Source of the DNA: Thalassobaculum fulvum
GTDB taxonomy: Bacteria; Pseudomonadota; Alphaproteobacteria; Thalassobaculales; Thalassobaculaceae
Direction: 5' to 3'
NCBI RefSeq assembly: GCF_014652915.1
Contig: NZ_BMZS01000006.1
Coordinates: forward strand, 62,001-126,000
Length of the DNA: 64,000 bases
The notes under the pieces were generated by a model. That model saw nothing but the letters and a program-made list of their open reading frames with translations. It was not told the DNA's origin and made no database searches. This document shows positions 52,616 to 61,164 of this stretch, piece by piece. The position numbers were made by a program, and so were the translations under genes. Every line of letters starts with the position of its first letter. The first letter of the stretch is position 1.

Positions 52616-53782
52616 TCAGCTCGACCGGTTGCTGCGGGATCGGGAGATCCGGGCTGAGATCCGCCCGATCCCCTCCATCACCCCGCCGGGCAGGAAGATC
52701 ACGATCAGCATGAACACCACGCCGAGGGTGAGGTGCCAGCCCTCGCCGACGAACGGGTGCACCAGCGTGACCATCAGGTTCTGCAGGACCTCCGGCAGGA
52801 AATCGAAGATCCGCCCGAGGACCTGGTCGTTGAACGCCGAGAAGATGTTCTCGAAGTACTTGATGATGCCGGCCCCCAGCACCGGCCCCAGCAGGGTGCC
52901 GGTGCCGCCGAGGATGGTCATCAGCACGACCTCGCCGGACGCCGTCCACTGCATGCGCTCGGCCCCGGCCAGCGGGTCGACCACCGCCATCAGCGAGCCG
53001 GCGAGCCCGGCGTACATGCCCGAGATCACGAACGCCGCCAGGGTGTAGGGCCGGGTGTTGAAGCCGGTGTAGTTCATCCGGTTCTGGTTCGACTTGATCG
53101 CCCGCAGCGTCATGCCGAACGGCGAGCGGGTGATCCGCATCGCAACGTAGTAGGCGACGATCAGCATGACCGCACAGACGTAGAAGCCCGGGTAGCCGAT
53201 GGTCTCCATGCCGAACAGGGTGGTGGTCGGCAACCCCGCCTCGGCCGGCCCGTCGAGCACGCGCGGGTCGTGCAGCGCCAGCTGCAGGCCGGTCTCGCCG
53301 TTGGTGATCGGGGTGAGCACCGAGTAGGCGAGGTTGTAGGACATCTGGGCGAAGGCCAGCGTCAGGATCGAGAAGTAGATGCCGGTCCGGCGCAGGCTGA
53401 CATAGCCGATCAGCAGCGCGAACACGCCGCTCGCCAGGACCCCGAAGATCATCGCCGGGACCACGTTCATGGTCAGCAGCTTGAACGACCACACCGCGGC
53501 GTAGGAGCCGACGCCGAGGAAAGCAGCGTGACCGAACGACAGGTAGCCGGTCAGCCCGAACAGGATGTTGAAGCCGATCGCGAAGATCCCGAAGATCGCG
53601 AACTTCTGCACCAGGTCCGGGTACCCCGCGCCGATCGGCGACAGCCAGACCGGCATGGTCAGCACGGCGATCGCGAAGACCGCGAACTTGATGTGATCGC
53701 TCCGGCTCGACGCGGTGTCGCCCGCGGGAACCGAGGCGGCGGCGTTGCCGCGGCGCAGCGTGTCGACGGTGGCGGCGCTCAT
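52616..53782 (-). CDS. livM: LivM-type ABC transporter permease
   Basis: A 388-residue permease with about ten hydrophobic segments. Typical LivM features are [25 protein letters not shown] and [17 protein letters not shown], the latter being the coupling loop to the ATPases. The N-terminal about 35 residues are a hydrophilic extension. It lies three bases after livH and 12 bp before livG. Confidence 0.93.
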   Translation of the reverse strand: MSAATVDTLRRGNAAASVPAGDTASSRSDHIKFAVFAIAVLTMPVWLSPIGAGYPDLVQKFAIFGIFAIGFNILFGLTGYLSFGHAAFLGVGSYAAVWSFKLLTMNVVPAMIFGVLASGVFALLIGYVSLRRTGIYFSILTLAFAQMSYNLAYSVLTPITNGETGLQLALHDPRVLDGPAEAGLPTTTLFGMETIGYPGFYVCAVMLIVAYYVAMRITRSPFGMTLRAIKSNQNRMNYTGFNTRPYTLAAFVISGMYAGLAGSLMAVVDPLAGAERMQWTASGEVVLMTILGGTGTLLGPVLGAGIIKYFENIFSAFNDQVLGRIFDFLPEVLQNLMVTLVHPFVGEGWHLTLGVVFMLIVIFLPGGVMEGIGRISARISRSRSNRSS

Positions 53783-53785
53783 GCC

Positions 53786-54802
53786 TCAGCCCTCCATGAC
53801 GCCGCGCCGGCCCAGCAGGCCGCGCGGACGAACCTGCAGCACGACGACGGCCACTAGGTACACGATGATCTGATCGATGCCCGGGATGATCGCCTTGACC
53901 TCGTTCATCGAGGCGAAGGACTGCAGGATGCCGAGCAGGAAACCGGCGAGCACCGCGCCCTCGAGAGAGCCCATGCCGCCGACCACGACGACCACGAAGG
54001 ACAGCACCAGGAAGTCCATCCCCATGTGGTAGTCGGGCGGCAGGATCGGCGTGTACATCATGCCGGCCAGCCCGGCGACCACGGCGGCGATACCGAACAC
54101 GATGGTGAACCGGCGCTGCACGTCGATGCCGAGCAGGCCGACGGTCTCGCGATCCTGCATGCCGGCACGCACCACCATGCCGAAGGTGGTGAAGCGCAGG
54201 AACGCGAACACGGCGCCGATGATCGTCAGCGAGAACCCGAGGTAGATCAGGCGCCAGTACGGATAGTACAGACCGTCGCCGAAGCCGATCCAGGCACCGA
54301 CGTCGGCGCTGCCGGACACCACGTCGGGCGCCGGGGTCGGGATCGGGTTCGCCCCGAACACCGACTTGATGATCTCCTGAATCACGATCGCCAGGCCGAA
54401 GGTCACCAGGATCTGCTCGGCGTGGCTGCGCTTGTAGAAGAACTGGACCAGCCCGCGCTCCATGACCAGGCCGACCAGCAGCATGAACGGTATGGTCAGC
54501 AGGATCGCGATCGGCACCGAGTAGTCGATCAGCATCCGACCGGTGTCGCCGAGCCAGATCTCCAGGTACGGCACCTCCTTGAACGCCTTGAAGAAGGTGA
54601 CGCTGGTATCCTCGATCTGCTTGGACAGGGTGAGGATCTTCTGCATGGTGACGGCACAGAAAGCGCCCAGCATGAACAGCGCGCCGTGCGCGAAATTCAC
54701 CACGCCGAGCGTGCCGAATATGAGCGTCAGCCCGAGCGCGATCAGCGCATAGGCACCGCCCTTGTCGAGCCCGTTCAGGGCCTGGAGAACCAACGCGTCC
54801 AT
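53786..54802 (-). CDS. livH: LivH-type ABC transporter permease
   Basis: A 338-residue permease. LivH features are the opening LQALNGLDKGGAYALIALGLTLIFGTLGVVN, segmented here into helices, and FVVVVVGGMGSLEGAVLAG near the end. Length is above the usual about 300 because of a loop near 55-85 (QIEDTSVTFFKAFKEVPYL region) between the first helices. That insertion is seen in some amide- or urea-type Liv systems. It is separated from livK by a 109-bp gap containing a strong hairpin, so distal expression may be lower. Confidence 0.92.
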   Translation of the reverse strand: MDALVLQALNGLDKGGAYALIALGLTLIFGTLGVVNFAHGALFMLGAFCAVTMQKILTLSKQIEDTSVTFFKAFKEVPYLEIWLGDTGRMLIDYSVPIAILLTIPFMLLVGLVMERGLVQFFYKRSHAEQILVTFGLAIVIQEIIKSVFGANPIPTPAPDVVSGSADVGAWIGFGDGLYYPYWRLIYLGFSLTIIGAVFAFLRFTTFGMVVRAGMQDRETVGLLGIDVQRRFTIVFGIAAVVAGLAGMMYTPILPPDYHMGMDFLVLSFVVVVVGGMGSLEGAVLAGFLLGILQSFASMNEVKAIIPGIDQIIVYLVAVVVLQVRPRGLLGRRGVMEG

Positions 54803-54854
54803 GACGTCACCATCCCACCTGCTGACCGTCCTACGGGTGTCCTAGGACACCGCG

Positions 54855-54889
54855 CCGGGCCGCCCGTCGGCATGCGACGGACGGCCCGG
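54855..54889 (-). terminator. Intercistronic hairpin between livK and livH
   Basis: Fifteen-base arms (54855-54869 and 54875-54889, one mismatch) enclose a five-base loop 22 bp after the livK stop. Without a long U-tract it is best read as an attenuator or 3' stabiliser, raising livK message over the membrane genes, as is common in binding-protein-dependent systems. Confidence 0.55.
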
Positions 54890-54911
54890 CCGGGATTCCT
54901 TCGACGGAGGC

Positions 54912-56255
54912 TCAGACCTTGTACGGGCCGAGCTCGCCGCCGAAGATCTTCCAGTCGTAGGTGACCGCCTCGCGCGGCACTTCCTTAACCACCTCGAGCA
55001 GGTCGAACTGGTTGGTCGGGTTCTCGTTGCCGCGCACCACCAGGACCTTCTTGAAGCACTGGTGATCCTCGGCGCGGTACAGCGTCGGGCCGTTGCCCAT
55101 GCCGTCGAACTCGAAGCCTTCCAGGGCCTTGATGACTTCGGGCGGATAGAAGGTGCCGGCCTGCTCGCAGGCGTTGGCGTACAGCAGCGCCTGGACGTAG
55201 CAGGTGTGGGCGGCCTGCGACGGCGGGAAGCCGTACTCCTGGCCGAACGACTTCACGAAGGCCTGGGAGCCCTCGTCCTTCAGCGACCAGTGCCAGTTGG
55301 TGGTGCCCAGGATGCCCTTCACGTTCTCGCCGGCGCCCTGCGCCATCAGGCGCGAGTACAGCGGCACGATGATCTCGAACTTCTTGCCGTTGACCATCTT
55401 GTCGCGGAGCCCGAACTGCACGGCCTGGGTCAGCGAGTTGACCATGTCCTTGCCGTAGTGGTTCAGGATCAGCACGTCGGCGCCGGAGTTCAGCACCGGC
55501 GTGATGTACTGCGAGAAGTCGCCGGCACCGAGCGGGGTGCGGACCGCGTTCACGGTCTGCCAGCCGAGCCCTTCGGTGGTGTTCTTGATCGACTCCTCCT
55601 GGGTCCAGCCCCAGGTGTAGTCGGCGGTCAGGTGATAGGCCCGGCGGTCGGTGCCCATCTCTTCCTTCAGCACCGGGCCGAGCGCGGCGCCCGACATGTA
55701 GGCGTTGAAGAAGTGACGGAAGCCGTAGCGCTTCTTGTCCTTGCCGGTGGTGTCGTTGGAATGGGTCAGGCCGGCCATGAAGATGACGCCCATCTCCTGG
55801 GCGAGCGACTGCACCGCGACCGCCACGCCGGACGACGAACCGCCCGAGAACATGATGACGCCGTCCTTCTCGATCATGCGCTTGGCCGAGGCCCGCGCTG
55901 CGTCGGACTTGGTCTGGGTGTCGCCGGTGACGTATTCGACCTTCTTGCCCAGGACGCCGTTGCCCTTCAGCGACGACGGCTTCAGCGTGTTCATCATACC
56001 GCCGTCGCCCTCGCCGTTGAGGTGCTTCACGGCCAGCTTGTAGGCCCGCAGTTCGTCCGCGCCCTCGTCGGCATAGGCGCCGGTCTGCGGAACGTTGAAG
56101 CCGAGCTTGATGCTCTTGGCGTTGCCCGGGTTGTTGCGGAACTCTTCCGCCCAGGCACCCTTCACGAAGAAGTTCGGCGCCGCCAGCCCGGCGGTCACCG
56201 CGACGCCGCCCTGCAGCAGGCGACGGCGATTCACGTTCCTGTCGAAAATGGTCAT
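54912..56255 (-). CDS. Liv-type periplasmic substrate-binding protein (Tat-exported)
   Basis: A 447-residue type 1 periplasmic binding protein. The Tat signal has RRRLLQGG (near 10-17) and ends about residue 36 at AWAEE. The mature protein opens with KLGFNVPQTGAYADEG, and the hinge region shows GFRHFFNAYMSG and HLTADYTWGWTQEES. The ligand is not certain; Liv-type relatives bind branched amino acids, amides or urea. It is first in the liv operon. An A+T-rich divergent region before it contains the promoter. Confidence 0.9.
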   Translation of the reverse strand: MTIFDRNVNRRRLLQGGVAVTAGLAAPNFFVKGAWAEEFRNNPGNAKSIKLGFNVPQTGAYADEGADELRAYKLAVKHLNGEGDGGMMNTLKPSSLKGNGVLGKKVEYVTGDTQTKSDAARASAKRMIEKDGVIMFSGGSSSGVAVAVQSLAQEMGVIFMAGLTHSNDTTGKDKKRYGFRHFFNAYMSGAALGPVLKEEMGTDRRAYHLTADYTWGWTQEESIKNTTEGLGWQTVNAVRTPLGAGDFSQYITPVLNSGADVLILNHYGKDMVNSLTQAVQFGLRDKMVNGKKFEIIVPLYSRLMAQGAGENVKGILGTTNWHWSLKDEGSQAFVKSFGQEYGFPPSQAAHTCYVQALLYANACEQAGTFYPPEVIKALEGFEFDGMGNGPTLYRAEDHQCFKKVLVVRGNENPTNQFDLLEVVKEVPREAVTYDWKIFGGELGPYKV

Positions 56256-56474
56256 GTCGATCCTCCCTTGGGGTGAGCCGAACGCGGCGCCCTCGCATGT
56301 CCGGGCGTCTTGATTGCGAACCGCATCGGGCCAGACGGTACCCGACAAGAAAACATGGTCAATAACTACTTGAAAAATCGTCGATATTGTGTAAAGTTCT
56401 CGCCGTTAATTACTGCGTCGCTGTCAAGATGTGACAACCGGCCTCGCCGGGATCAGCGCGGGAGGACGGGGGGA
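56256..56474. promoter_or_regulatory. A+T-rich divergent promoter region of liv operon and XRE regulator
   Basis: The 219-bp spacer includes a stretch near 56350-56420 that is much richer in A and T than its surroundings (ATGGTCAATAACTACTTG, GATATTGTGTAAAGTTC). This is the likely core promoter for one or both directions and could be the operator of the XRE regulator. No perfect dyad stands out. Confidence 0.5.
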
Positions 56475-58061
56475 ATGGCGCGTCAACTGACGGGGTACCG
56501 GATCCGCGAGCGCCGCCGGCAGCTCGGCCTGACGCAGGCCGGAGTCGCCAAGCGCGTCGGCATCTCGCCGTCCTACCTGAACCTGATAGAGGCCAACAAG
56601 CGGGCGATCGCCGGGGCGACGCTGCGCCGTATCACCGAGGTTCTCGATCTCGACCCCGACACCCTGACCGGCCGGACCGAACAGCGGATGATCGACGACC
56701 TGGTCGAGCTGGCGGCCGAGCCGATGCTGCGCGACCTCGGGCTCGACGACACCTCGGTCGGCGACCTGGTCGGCCGGCATCCGGCCTGGGCCGGGGCGCT
56801 GCTGGCATGCTGGCGGGCCTACCGCGACCAGGCACAGACCGCCGCCGCCCTCAGCGACCGCCTGAACCAGGACCCAGCGCTGGCGGACGCCGTGCACCAG
56901 CTTCTGACCCACGTTACGACGGTGCGCTCGACCTCCGAGATCCTCGACACCACCGACGACCTGCCGGCCGCCATGCGCGCCCGGTTCCACGCCATCCTGT
57001 CGTCGGAGAGCGCACGGCTGTCGGAAGTGACCCAGGCACTCGCGACGTTCTTCGACAAGCCGCATTCGCGGACCCGCTCGATCACCGCCGCCGAGGAGGT
57101 GGACGACGTCATCATCGAGCGCGAGAACCACTTCCCGGCCCTCGAGCAGGCGGCCGAGGAACTGTCGCGCGAGATCCGTCGGCACGGCGACATCCTGCTC
57201 GGCGCTCTGCCCGAGTACCTGCGGGAGGCGCACGGCGTTACCGTCGCCAACCGCCCGCCGGCCGACATCGGCGGCATGCGGTTCCGCAATCTCTGCGCCT
57301 ATGACGGCGACGCCCGCCGCCTGGAGTTCCTGGACCACGCCTCGACCGGCACCCGGCAGTTCCAGATGGCCCGGCTGGCCGCCGAGCTGGCGGCCCGCGA
57401 CCTCATCGAGCGCGAGATCGACGACCCGCGGCTGACCTCGCCGGCATCGCGAACCCAGGCGTACCGGGCGTTCGCCTCCTATGTCGCCAGCGCCGTGATC
57501 TTCCCCTACGACCGGTTCCATGCCGACGCCGAGGAGGTGCGCTACGACGTCGAGGTGCTGCGGCAGCGCTATGGCGCCAGCTTCGAGCAGGTCGCCCACC
57601 GGCTGGTGACCCTGCGCCGTCCCGGGCGCGAAGGCATCCCGTTCGGGTTCCTGCGCTCAAACCCGGCCGGCTTCACCACCAAGCGGTTCCCGCTGCCCGA
57701 CCTGCCGCTGCCGCGCCACGGCCACGGCTGCCCGCTCTGGGCGATCTACGGGGCGTTCCAGACGCCCGGCCGGGTACTGCGCCAGCTGGTGCAGTTTCCC
57801 GACAACGCCCGCTACCTGTTCGTCGCCGGCACCGTCACCAAGCAACCGGCGAGCTTCCACGAGCCGCCGGTGCCGCACTCGGTGATGCTGGCCTGCGACG
57901 TCATGCACGCCGACAAGACGGTCTATGCCGACGGTCTCGACCTCGGCAGCGCCGGCCGGACCGCCGTTCCGGTCGGCCCGTCCTGCCGCCTGTGCCTCCG
58001 CCTGGATTGCCTGCACCGGGCCGAGGAGCCGATCGTCGGGCGCGAGCAGCCGGCGGGCTGA
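56475..58061 (+). CDS. XRE/ScfR-like regulator (HTH + degenerate ImmA/IrrE + DUF2083)
   Basis: A 528-residue regulator. The N-terminal HTH_3 (about 8-62) has RRRQLGLTQAGVAKRVGISPSYLNLIE. The middle region (about 210-385) aligns in position with the ImmA/IrrE peptidase domain of ScfR-type proteins, but no HExxH is found; the equivalent helix reads RLAAELAARDLIE. The C-terminal DUF2083-like part (about 390-515) has CPLWAIYGAFQTPGRVLRQLVQFPD and ends with PSCRLCLRLDCLHRAE, two cysteine pairs. Family members regulate short-chain acyl-CoA or propionate metabolism by sensing acyl-CoA. It is divergent from livK. GGAGGACGGGGGGA precedes the ATG. Confidence 0.85.
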   Translation: MARQLTGYRIRERRRQLGLTQAGVAKRVGISPSYLNLIEANKRAIAGATLRRITEVLDLDPDTLTGRTEQRMIDDLVELAAEPMLRDLGLDDTSVGDLVGRHPAWAGALLACWRAYRDQAQTAAALSDRLNQDPALADAVHQLLTHVTTVRSTSEILDTTDDLPAAMRARFHAILSSESARLSEVTQALATFFDKPHSRTRSITAAEEVDDVIIERENHFPALEQAAEELSREIRRHGDILLGALPEYLREAHGVTVANRPPADIGGMRFRNLCAYDGDARRLEFLDHASTGTRQFQMARLAAELAARDLIEREIDDPRLTSPASRTQAYRAFASYVASAVIFPYDRFHADAEEVRYDVEVLRQRYGASFEQVAHRLVTLRRPGREGIPFGFLRSNPAGFTTKRFPLPDLPLPRHGHGCPLWAIYGAFQTPGRVLRQLVQFPDNARYLFVAGTVTKQPASFHEPPVPHSVMLACDVMHADKTVYADGLDLGSAGRTAVPVGPSCRLCLRLDCLHRAEEPIVGREQPAG

Positions 58062-58080
58062 CCGGCGGTCGCCCGCGACT

Positions 58081-58683
58081 TCAGCCGCTCCGTCCGTCCC
58101 GAGCCACCAGCAACCGCCGGGCCGCCGCCTTCATGCCGTCGACATAGGCACGCTGCGACCAGCCGCAGTCCGTCCGCAACGCCTCCCAGGCCCGGACCGA
58201 CAGCATCGTCCACAGCAGATCGGTCGCCTCGGCCGGAGAGAACGCGTCGGTCAGGTCGCCGTCGGCCGCCAGCGCCCGGATCGCCGCCTCGCAACCCTGG
58301 CGGACGGCCTGCATCCGATCGTCCCATGCGGTCTTCGCGTCGGGGTCGTGCTCCCGCATCGCCATCAGGGCGCGCCCGACCCCGTGGATCTCCGGAATGT
58401 AGTTGCCCCACGCCTCGACGAACGCGTCCAGGCGCTCGACGCCGGAGCCGGCGTTCCGGCTCGCCGCCAGCCGGGCGTCCACGCCCTTCGCGCGGTCGAT
58501 GTGCCGGGTGGTCGCGATCAGCAGCTCCGCCCGCTTCGGGAAGTGCAGGTAGACCGCCTGCCGGCTGACCCCCGCCCGCTTGGCGATGTCGCCCATCCGC
58601 ACCTCGCGGCCGTCGGCCGCCTCCAGAAGGTGCCATGCCGCGTCGAGGATTCGCGCCCGGGTTTCCGGATTGCCGCTTGACAC
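58081..58683 (-). CDS. TetR-family transcriptional repressor
   Basis: A 200-residue regulator beginning at GTG. The N-terminal HTH is MGDIAKRAGVSRQAVYLHFPKRAELL (about 30-55, split across two helices). The ligand domain includes WGNYIPEIHGVGRALM and LWTMLSVRAWEALR. It is divergent from the NmrA-like gene, and two near-identical TTKACA-CAG/CAA-TGTAAA dyads lie between them, one covering its own start codon. It almost certainly represses both itself and the NmrA-like gene. The inducer is unknown, perhaps a quinone or electrophile. Confidence 0.87.
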   Translation of the reverse strand: MSSGNPETRARILDAAWHLLEAADGREVRMGDIAKRAGVSRQAVYLHFPKRAELLIATTRHIDRAKGVDARLAASRNAGSGVERLDAFVEAWGNYIPEIHGVGRALMAMREHDPDAKTAWDDRMQAVRQGCEAAIRALAADGDLTDAFSPAEATDLLWTMLSVRAWEALRTDCGWSQRAYVDGMKAAARRLLVARDGRSG

Positions 58684-58732
58684 AGTGTAAACTCCACCCT
58701 AATTGACACGGCGTCACTTTACACAATGTAAA
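58677..58732. promoter_or_regulatory. Twin TetR operators in the tetR/nmrA-like divergent promoter
   Basis: Operator 1 (58677-58691) reads TTGACA-CAG-TGTAAA, operator 2 (58718-58732) is the perfect dyad TTTACA-CAA-TGTAAA. Their centres are 41 bp apart. TTGACA at 58703-58708 could be the -35 of the plus-strand promoter with the second operator over its -10. Operator 1 overlaps the repressor's own start. Confidence 0.65.
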
Positions 58733-58771
58733 CCCACGAGCAACGTGCCGCCGGCACGGAAGGAGCGGACC

Positions 58772-59599
58772 ATGAGCGTGTCACCCATCCTGGTCATCGG
58801 AGCCACCGGCAAGACCGGTCGCCGGATCGCCCGAAGCCTCGAGCGCAAAGGCCTCCCGGTACGCCACGGCTCCCGCAACGCGCCGACGCCGTTCGATTGG
58901 GACGAGCCCGAGACCTGGCCCGCGGCACTGGCCGGCGTGCGGGCGGCCTACGTCTCGTACTTCCCGGACCTCGCCTTTCCCGGGGCGTCGGACCGGATCG
59001 AGGCCCTGACGAGGGCGGCGGCCGATGCCGGCGTCGGCCGGCTGGTCCTCCTGTCAGGCCGCGGCGAGCCGCACGCCCAGCATTGCGAGGAGATCGTCCG
59101 GCGCAGCGGCTTGGACTACACGCTCGTCCGGGCTTCCTGGTTCGCCCAGAACTTCAGCGAGGGCTACCTGCGGGACCCGGCGCTCGAAGGCATGGTCGCG
59201 CTGCCGGCGGGCGAGGTCCGCGAGCCGATCGTCGACGTCGACGACATCGCCGATGTCGCGGTCGCCGCACTGACCGAGCCCCGCCACTCGAAGCAGCTCT
59301 ACGAGGTGACGGGACCGCACCTCCTGACCTTCACCGAGGCCGCGGCCGAGCTGTCGAAGGTGGTCGGCCACCCGGTCCGCTACGTCCCGATCACGCTCGA
59401 GCAGTTCCACGCGCACATGACCGGGATCGGCGGCGCGTTCATCGCGGACGTGTTCACGGAGATCTGCCGGGAGACGCTGGACGGCCGGAACCAGTCCCTG
59501 GGCGACGGCGTGCAACGGGCGCTCGGGCGCGAACCCCGCGACTTCACAGCGTTCTGCCGGGCGGCCGCCGCGGCCGGCGCCTGGGCGCAGGCCGCCTGA
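58772..59599 (+). CDS. NmrA-like/SDR atypical NAD(P)-binding protein
   Basis: A 275-residue Rossmann protein with the nucleotide loop VIGATGKTGRR (8-18) and KGLPVRHGSRNAPTPFDW following the second strand. The remaining pattern (VRRLVLLSGRGEPHAQ-like segment, DYTLVRASWFAQNF, EPIVDVDDIADVAVAAL) is that of the NmrA/NAD(P)H azoreductase-type family (QOR2-like). Some members reduce quinones, others only bind the cofactor. Control by the divergent TetR gene suggests a response to a toxic compound. GGAGCGG before the ATG gives the start. The PLP-protein gene follows after 14 bp. Confidence 0.85.
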   Translation: MSVSPILVIGATGKTGRRIARSLERKGLPVRHGSRNAPTPFDWDEPETWPAALAGVRAAYVSYFPDLAFPGASDRIEALTRAAADAGVGRLVLLSGRGEPHAQHCEEIVRRSGLDYTLVRASWFAQNFSEGYLRDPALEGMVALPAGEVREPIVDVDDIADVAVAALTEPRHSKQLYEVTGPHLLTFTEAAAELSKVVGHPVRYVPITLEQFHAHMTGIGGAFIADVFTEICRETLDGRNQSLGDGVQRALGREPRDFTAFCRAAAAAGAWAQAA

Positions 59600-59613
59600 C
59601 GGAGGCGGCGACG

Positions 59614-60720
59614 GTGTCCCTCCACCGGCGCTACGGGCTGACTCGCGTCATCAACGCCCGGGGTCCGTTCACGCCGATCGGCGTGTCGCGGTCCTCGGGC
59701 GAGACCGCGGCCGTCGTCGCGGAAGCCCTGTCGCACCACTTCCTGCTCGACGAACTGCAGGACAGGGCGAGCGAGTCGATCTCCCGGTTCACCGGCGCGG
59801 AGGCCGGCACCGTCACGCACTGCGCCGCTGCCGGCATAACGCTCGCCGTCGCCGCGGCCATGACCGGGCGTTCGGCCGAAAGGGCGGCAGCCCTTCCGGT
59901 TACCGAAGGCATGGCCGACCGCGTCGTTCTCCCGGCCGGCCACGCGGTGAACTACGGGCAGTCGATCCTGCAGGCTGTCCGCCTCAGCGGCGCCACCCCG
60001 GAGCTCGCCGGAACCGAAGCGGGCTGCCCGGTCGCTGATCTGGAGCGTTCGCTCGCGTCGACCCATGTCTGCTGCCTGCTCCTGGTCGCCTCCCGGCTCA
60101 CGCGGGGCGAACCGGTCGACCTCGCCGCCGCCGTCTCGGCCGCGCACCGGCGCGGCGTCCCGGCGATCGTCGACGGCGCCGCACAGGACCTGCGGATCCC
60201 GGACCTGCTCGGTACCGGCGCCGACATCGTCGTGGTCAGCGGCCAGAAATACCTGGCGTCTCCGACGGCGGGGCTGGTCGTCGGCCGTCGCGGCCTGGTC
60301 GAGGCGGTCCGCGCCCAGGAGAAGGGGATCGGTCGGGCAATGAAGGCGTCCAAGGAGGCGATCCTCGGCGTCATGGCCGCCATCGACGAGCGCGAGCGAT
60401 CAGAAAGGGACGGCTGGCAACGCGAGCAGGACCGCAAGGTCGCGACCTTCCTCGCCCGTGTCGACGGTCTCGCCGGCGTGGCGGCCCGCGCCGTCCCGGA
60501 TCCGACCGGCCTGCCGTTCGGGCGCGTCCATCTGCGCCTCGACGGCCGGGACGCCCGGCTGAGTGCCGAGGCGCTGGCCGTCGCCCTCCGGTCCGGGTCG
60601 CCGCAGATCCACGTCATGGAGCACGGGCTTTCGAGCGGCGATATCGTCTTCGAGCTGGTCCAGCTCTCCGAGGACGAAGTCAGGGCCGTCGGCCGGCGTC
60701 TCACCGACCTGCTGGATTAG
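59614..60720 (+). CDS. SelA-like / DgaE-type fold-type I PLP protein
   Basis: A 368-residue PLP protein from GTG (GGAGG eight bases upstream). It resembles SelA and D-glucosaminate-6-phosphate ammonia-lyase: RRYGLTRVINARGPFTPIG opening, EAGTVTHCAAAGITLAVAAA, PAIVDGAAQDLR and the PLP lysine K212 in VSGQKYLASPTAGLVVG. Its size is far below bacterial SelA (about 460) and no selenocysteine genes are near, so selenocysteine synthesis is unlikely. An ammonia-lyase or racemase activity on an amino sugar or amino acid is more likely. It could be cotranscribed with the NmrA-like gene under the TetR operators. Confidence 0.78.
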   Translation: MSLHRRYGLTRVINARGPFTPIGVSRSSGETAAVVAEALSHHFLLDELQDRASESISRFTGAEAGTVTHCAAAGITLAVAAAMTGRSAERAAALPVTEGMADRVVLPAGHAVNYGQSILQAVRLSGATPELAGTEAGCPVADLERSLASTHVCCLLLVASRLTRGEPVDLAAAVSAAHRRGVPAIVDGAAQDLRIPDLLGTGADIVVVSGQKYLASPTAGLVVGRRGLVEAVRAQEKGIGRAMKASKEAILGVMAAIDERERSERDGWQREQDRKVATFLARVDGLAGVAARAVPDPTGLPFGRVHLRLDGRDARLSAEALAVALRSGSPQIHVMEHGLSSGDIVFELVQLSEDEVRAVGRRLTDLLD

Positions 60721-60747
60721 CGACGCCGGCGCCCACCAAGTGAGCCC

Positions 60748-61164
60748 CTAGTACCGTCGCGGCCCGGTCAGCACCGCGTCGATCCGGGTCTTCAGGGACT
60801 TCAGGGTCGGCGGCTTGACGATGAAGGCGTCGACGCCGGCGGCGACCGCGGCCTGCACCGTCTCCGACTCGTTGTGCGAGGTCAGGAACACGATCGGGAT
60901 CGAGCGCACCGCGCCCGACCGGGTCCGGCGCAGGGCCTTGAGGAACTCGAGCCCGTCCATCGGCGCCATCTCGATGTCGCAGACGATGAGGTCCGGCAGC
61001 CGCGCCATGCAGGCCTTCAGCCCGCTCTGGCCGTCCTCGGCCTCGCGCACCCCGCCTAGGCCGATCACCTTGAGCGCCTGCACGACCAGGCCGCGCTGGA
61101 ACTCGTCGTCCTCGATCACCAGCGCGTCGAGGGTCTCGTAGGGGATCTCGGTCTCGGACGTCAT
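60748..61164 (-). CDS. Receiver-domain response regulator of the hybrid kinase
   Basis: A 138-residue CheY-like protein. The acidic pocket is EDDE near 18-21, the phosphoacceptor is D63 in IVCDIEMAPMDG, and the conserved K is in FIVKPPTLKSL. No output domain follows. Its start overlaps the hybrid kinase stop (ATGA), so it is the cognate partner and can take phosphate from that kinase's Hpt domain. Confidence 0.9.
   Translation of the reverse strand: MTSETEIPYETLDALVIEDDEFQRGLVVQALKVIGLGGVREAEDGQSGLKACMARLPDLIVCDIEMAPMDGLEFLKALRRTRSGAVRSIPIVFLTSHNESETVQAAVAAGVDAFIVKPPTLKSLKTRIDAVLTGPRRY

Noticed and set aside
59614-60720. Annotation as selenocysteine synthase (SelA)
   Set aside because: Protein is about 90 residues shorter than SelA, has no selB/selC/selD context, and fits the broader DgaE-type PLP group better.
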